Shown: piece after piece, positions 6,759-9,103 of the stretch | Layout of the letters: the number at the start of each line of letters is the position of its first letter | How positions within the stretch are numbered: position 1 is the first letter of the stretch | NCBI GenBank assembly: GCA_019417975.1 | Contig: DYCT01000018.1 | Location: 293 to 9,395 of the forward strand | From: Bacteroides sp. | GTDB lineage: Bacteria > Bacteroidota > Bacteroidia > Bacteroidales > Bacteroidaceae | DNA length: 9,103 nt | Reading direction: 5' to 3' | The notes under the pieces: model-generated | What the model saw: only the letters and a program-made list of their open reading frames with translations | The model's database searches: none | What the model was told of the DNA's origin: nothing | Translations under genes and position numbers: made by a program

Positions 6759-6853
6759 CCTAAAAGTATCTTAAGATATTTGGCAAAGTATCCTAAGATA
6801 AATGCCCAAGTATCCTAAGATACTTTGCGGTTTATCTTAAGATACTTTTTAGG
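6759..6853. repeat. Cluster of four TATCYTAAGATA palindromes forming one nested inverted repeat
   Basis: Four copies of the 12-base core TATCYTAAGATA lie at 6767-6778, 6789-6800, 6811-6822 and 6833-6844, exactly 22 bases apart. Copies 1 and 4 (TATCTTAAGATA) are perfect palindromes, and copies 2 and 3 carry TATCCTAAGATA. Copy 3 extends to AAGTATCCTAAGATACTT (6808-6825). The set is also symmetric as a whole. The left outer arm 6759-6778 pairs with 6833-6853 (20 pairs, one bulged base). The inner arm 6783-6800 pairs with 6811-6828 (16 of 18, including the perfect GCAAAGTATC/GATACTTTGC). The symmetric 4-base interruptions and the apical loop (6801-6810) complete a hairpin of about 95 bases. It sits 68 bases past the stop of the SNF2 gene. 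No function is known to me. Confidence 0.85.
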
Positions 6854-6921
6854 TAAACCTAACCCTCTCGTTTAGAGGACTATAAAAAACACTGTTTTTT
6901 TGCTGTTTTTCGAAAGAAACA

Positions 6922-9102
6922 TCACTCGGAAGTACCGGTAATTAAGTTTTCAAGTTCAGCCGTATTCAAAGGTACATGTTCATCGCCGACAGTGATAACA
7001 GCCTCCGACAGACGAGATTTTTTACGCTGTATTTCCAGAATACGTTCTTCCAAAGTTCCCGTAGTAACAAACCGATAAACAAACACCGCTTGCTTCTGTC
7101 CGATACGATGTGCCCGACCAATGGCCTGCTCCTCTGCTGCCGTATTCCACCAAGGGTCTAAAATAAATACATAATCAGCTTCTGTCAAATTAATACCCAC
7201 ACCTCCGGCCTTCAAGGAAATCAAGAAGAACTGACAGTCTGTTTCCTGACTGAACGTATCTATCTGCCGTTCTCGGTCGCGCGTCTCTCCCACCAGCTTT
7301 GCATACTTCCATTTACGGCTATCCATTTCGGCAGCCACCAAATCGAGATATTTCACATAATCGGAAAAGAGCAACACCTTATGTCCGGAGTCTTTTATAG
7401 ACTCCAACATACGGAATACTTCTTGGAATTTACCGGAAGTCTCTTTCAGAGCGGGGTCGAGCAAACGCGGTTCATTAGCCAACTGACGCAAACGTCCGAT
7501 AGCTCGCAACGCATTAAATGCTCGTCCGGATGCATTCTGTTCGAAAGTCTGCTCCAATATCAGATTTCTTGCCTTCGAAAGCTCCTCATCATAGATTTTC
7601 TTCTGTTCTGGCAATTGCTCGCAATACACTATCTCATCGGTACGTTCCGGCAAGTCTTGCAACACCTCCAACTTGGTTCTGCGCAGAATAAAAGGCTTCA
7701 CCAGCTTGTTAAGCTGCATCAGATGCTCTTCACTAAACGTATTCTCGACCGGACGTATAAAATGTTTTTGGAAAGATGTGTACGAGCCCAACAATCCCGG
7801 GTTAATCACATCCATCAATGACCACAAATCGCTCAATGAGTTCTCGATGGGGGTACCGGTCAGGGCTATCCGATAATCTGCGTTCAAAGCCTTGACAGCC
7901 TGATAGAGTTGTGAACCTTTATTCTTAAACATCTGAGCTTCATCCAATATCACAAACCCAAAATGCTGGTTGGCAAAGAAATCGATATCGTTTCGCATCG
8001 TCTGATAAGTCGTCGTAACAACATCCCAACGCATCAAAGCCTCTTGCTTGCGCGAACGGTTTATCCCGACGTAGGATGTAACTAGAAGCGATGGAGCAAA
8101 TTTCTGCAACTCATGTCGCCAGTTATGTTCTACCGAAGCAGGAGCCACAATCAGACAAGTATGGTAGACATCTTCTTGCACATGCTTCGTTTCTTTATAC
8201 CTTAATAATAATGCAATGGTCTGCAATGTTTTTCCCAGACCCATATCATCGGCCAAGCAAGCACCCGCTCCTTGAAGACAACACGCACAAAGCCAACGAT
8301 ACCCTTTCAACTGATAATCGCGCAACGTACCTTTCAATCCGGTAGGAGGCTCCACATCAGCCAATTCCATCTTAACTTCGGAGAATGTTTTTTCCGATTC
8401 TACCAACTTGTCCAGCAAAGCAGCCTGACTTGTTTTCAACATAATAGCACCACTTTTCCCTTGCCGAGCAAACAGTAGCAAGCCTGAATAGCGCGCAAAC
8501 CACTCTTCCGGAATGATAAACACACTGCCATCGGGCAACAAATATTCTTTTTTACCTTCCAGGATGTTCTTCCACAAGTCTTTCAGCTGAAATTTCACAC
8601 CGTTGTCAAGCGTAATTTCGGCCTTAATCTGAAACCAATCGGCAGCAGACCCTTCTTTGGTATGTGTAATATGATAACCACCCGAATAATACGGATGCGA
8701 TAATTTTTCCTGCGAAACAGCTATGTGCAGATAGTTCAATCCCTCTTGCTGTTCACGAAGCCACTCCAACACTTCTACCCACGATTTGCACCCTTCAACA
8801 GCCCAATAGCCCTGTTCTGTACGGTTCATCCCCAACATCAACAGATAATTTTGCATTTCTTTCTCCCAAGCAAAATCGCGCGAAAGTTTAGAAAATCGGA
8901 ATGTTCCCTCTTCTTCTCTCAGTTCTACAAGGTAAGGTTTCTTATTATTAGGTAAAAGCGTACGACCATTGTATTTAAACCGAATGTCCATGACCGGATT
9001 TCCCAGCAAATCATTCTCCAGCAGCAACACCATCTGCTTGTTTACCTGAGGTTCAATAATATCAAAGCCCTCTACTTCGATTTCTACGTTTCCTATATTC
9101 TT
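6922..9102 (-). CDS. SNF2-family ATPase/helicase, 5' end cut by the window
   Basis: A Swi2/Snf2-type DNA translocase of superfamily 2. The frame is open to the window edge: 23 codons (KNIGNVEIEVEGFDIIEPQV...) precede the ATG at 9033 without a stop, so the start is probably outside and at least 726 residues belong to it. Counting from that ATG, residues 1-220 are an uncharacterised region like the N-terminal part of bacterial SNF2 proteins. The ATPase core follows: Walker A DDMGLGKT (262-269), APASVEHNW (297-305), DEAQ box (364-367), LTGTPIENSLSDLWSL (391-406). The second RecA-like domain has VLLFSDY (553-559), SLKAGGVGINLTEAD (606-620) and the arginine-finger motif QAIGRAHRIGQ (636-646). All catalytic motifs are intact. 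RapA-like or remodelling roles are possible; nothing nearby points to a defence cluster. It converges on kbl. Confidence 0.95.
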   Translation of the reverse strand, partial: KNIGNVEIEVEGFDIIEPQVNKQMVLLLENDLLGNPVMDIRFKYNGRTLLPNNKKPYLVELREEEGTFRFSKLSRDFAWEKEMQNYLLMLGMNRTEQGYWAVEGCKSWVEVLEWLREQQEGLNYLHIAVSQEKLSHPYYSGGYHITHTKEGSAADWFQIKAEITLDNGVKFQLKDLWKNILEGKKEYLLPDGSVFIIPEEWFARYSGLLLFARQGKSGAIMLKTSQAALLDKLVESEKTFSEVKMELADVEPPTGLKGTLRDYQLKGYRWLCACCLQGAGACLADDMGLGKTLQTIALLLRYKETKHVQEDVYHTCLIVAPASVEHNWRHELQKFAPSLLVTSYVGINRSRKQEALMRWDVVTTTYQTMRNDIDFFANQHFGFVILDEAQMFKNKGSQLYQAVKALNADYRIALTGTPIENSLSDLWSLMDVINPGLLGSYTSFQKHFIRPVENTFSEEHLMQLNKLVKPFILRRTKLEVLQDLPERTDEIVYCEQLPEQKKIYDEELSKARNLILEQTFEQNASGRAFNALRAIGRLRQLANEPRLLDPALKETSGKFQEVFRMLESIKDSGHKVLLFSDYVKYLDLVAAEMDSRKWKYAKLVGETRDRERQIDTFSQETDCQFFLISLKAGGVGINLTEADYVFILDPWWNTAAEEQAIGRAHRIGQKQAVFVYRFVTTGTLEERILEIQRKKSRLSEAVITVGDEHVPLNTAELENLITGTSE

Positions 9103-9103
9103 T

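Noticed and set aside
6884..6900. AAAAAACA/TGTTTTTT inverted repeat just past the SNF2 stop
   Set aside because: The loop would be one base and the sequence is almost pure A/T, so it is not a credible hairpin terminator.
7381..7821. A 146-codon plus-strand frame opposite the SNF2 gene
   Set aside because: It is a shadow of the helicase coding strand, which has intact motifs through this region.
6922..9102. SNF2 protein as part of a DISARM-like or other defence island
   Set aside because: Neighbours are metabolic genes; no methylase, nuclease or phospholipase-D gene is visible, though the upstream side is outside the window.

Overview
The window looks like a chromosomal, housekeeping-type segment from a Bacteroides or close relative (phylum Bacteroidota). 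This is inferred from three things: start sites preceded by A/T-rich sequence without clear Shine-Dalgarno motifs, two upstream regions carrying a Bacteroidota-type promoter (TAnnTTTG at about -7 with a TTG-containing -33 element), and proteins of distinctly Bacteroides flavour (a small lipoprotein with an LLASC lipobox, a GalE-like threonine dehydrogenase paired with Kbl, a large SNF2 ATPase). There is no phage, transposon, CRISPR or RNA gene that I can support.

Layout, left to right. Positions 2-1417 (+) hold the 3' part of an uncharacterised protein, cut by the window edge. It meets, tail to tail with only 2 bases between the stops, a minus-strand block. In the order of its transcription (right to left) that block is an uncharacterised lipoprotein (4108-3260), murB for peptidoglycan precursor synthesis (3198-2185) and a PhnP-like metallo-beta-lactamase-fold hydrolase (2178-1420). 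A promoter lies before the lipoprotein gene. The gaps of 61 and 6 bases suggest one transcription unit.

Next comes the threonine-degradation pair, arranged divergently. An SDR-type L-threonine 3-dehydrogenase gene (5232-4292, minus) and kbl, 2-amino-3-ketobutyrate CoA ligase (5420-6607, plus), share a 187-base intergenic region. Together the two enzymes would turn threonine into glycine and acetyl-CoA. As written, the dehydrogenase gene is broken: about 13 bases are missing at 5007/5008, which removes a conserved motif of the NAD-binding domain and shifts the frame. Kbl is intact.

The right end holds a SNF2-family ATPase/helicase (minus strand, 5' end beyond the window) that converges on kbl. 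The 314-base gap between them (6608-6921) has no gene. It contains a strong symmetric hairpin (6630-6693) and a cluster of four copies of the palindromic core TATCYTAAGATA, arranged so that the whole block can fold into one nested hairpin of about 95 bases (6759-6853). That block and the broken threonine dehydrogenase are the two most notable observations. I did not find a convincing new multi-gene system in this window.
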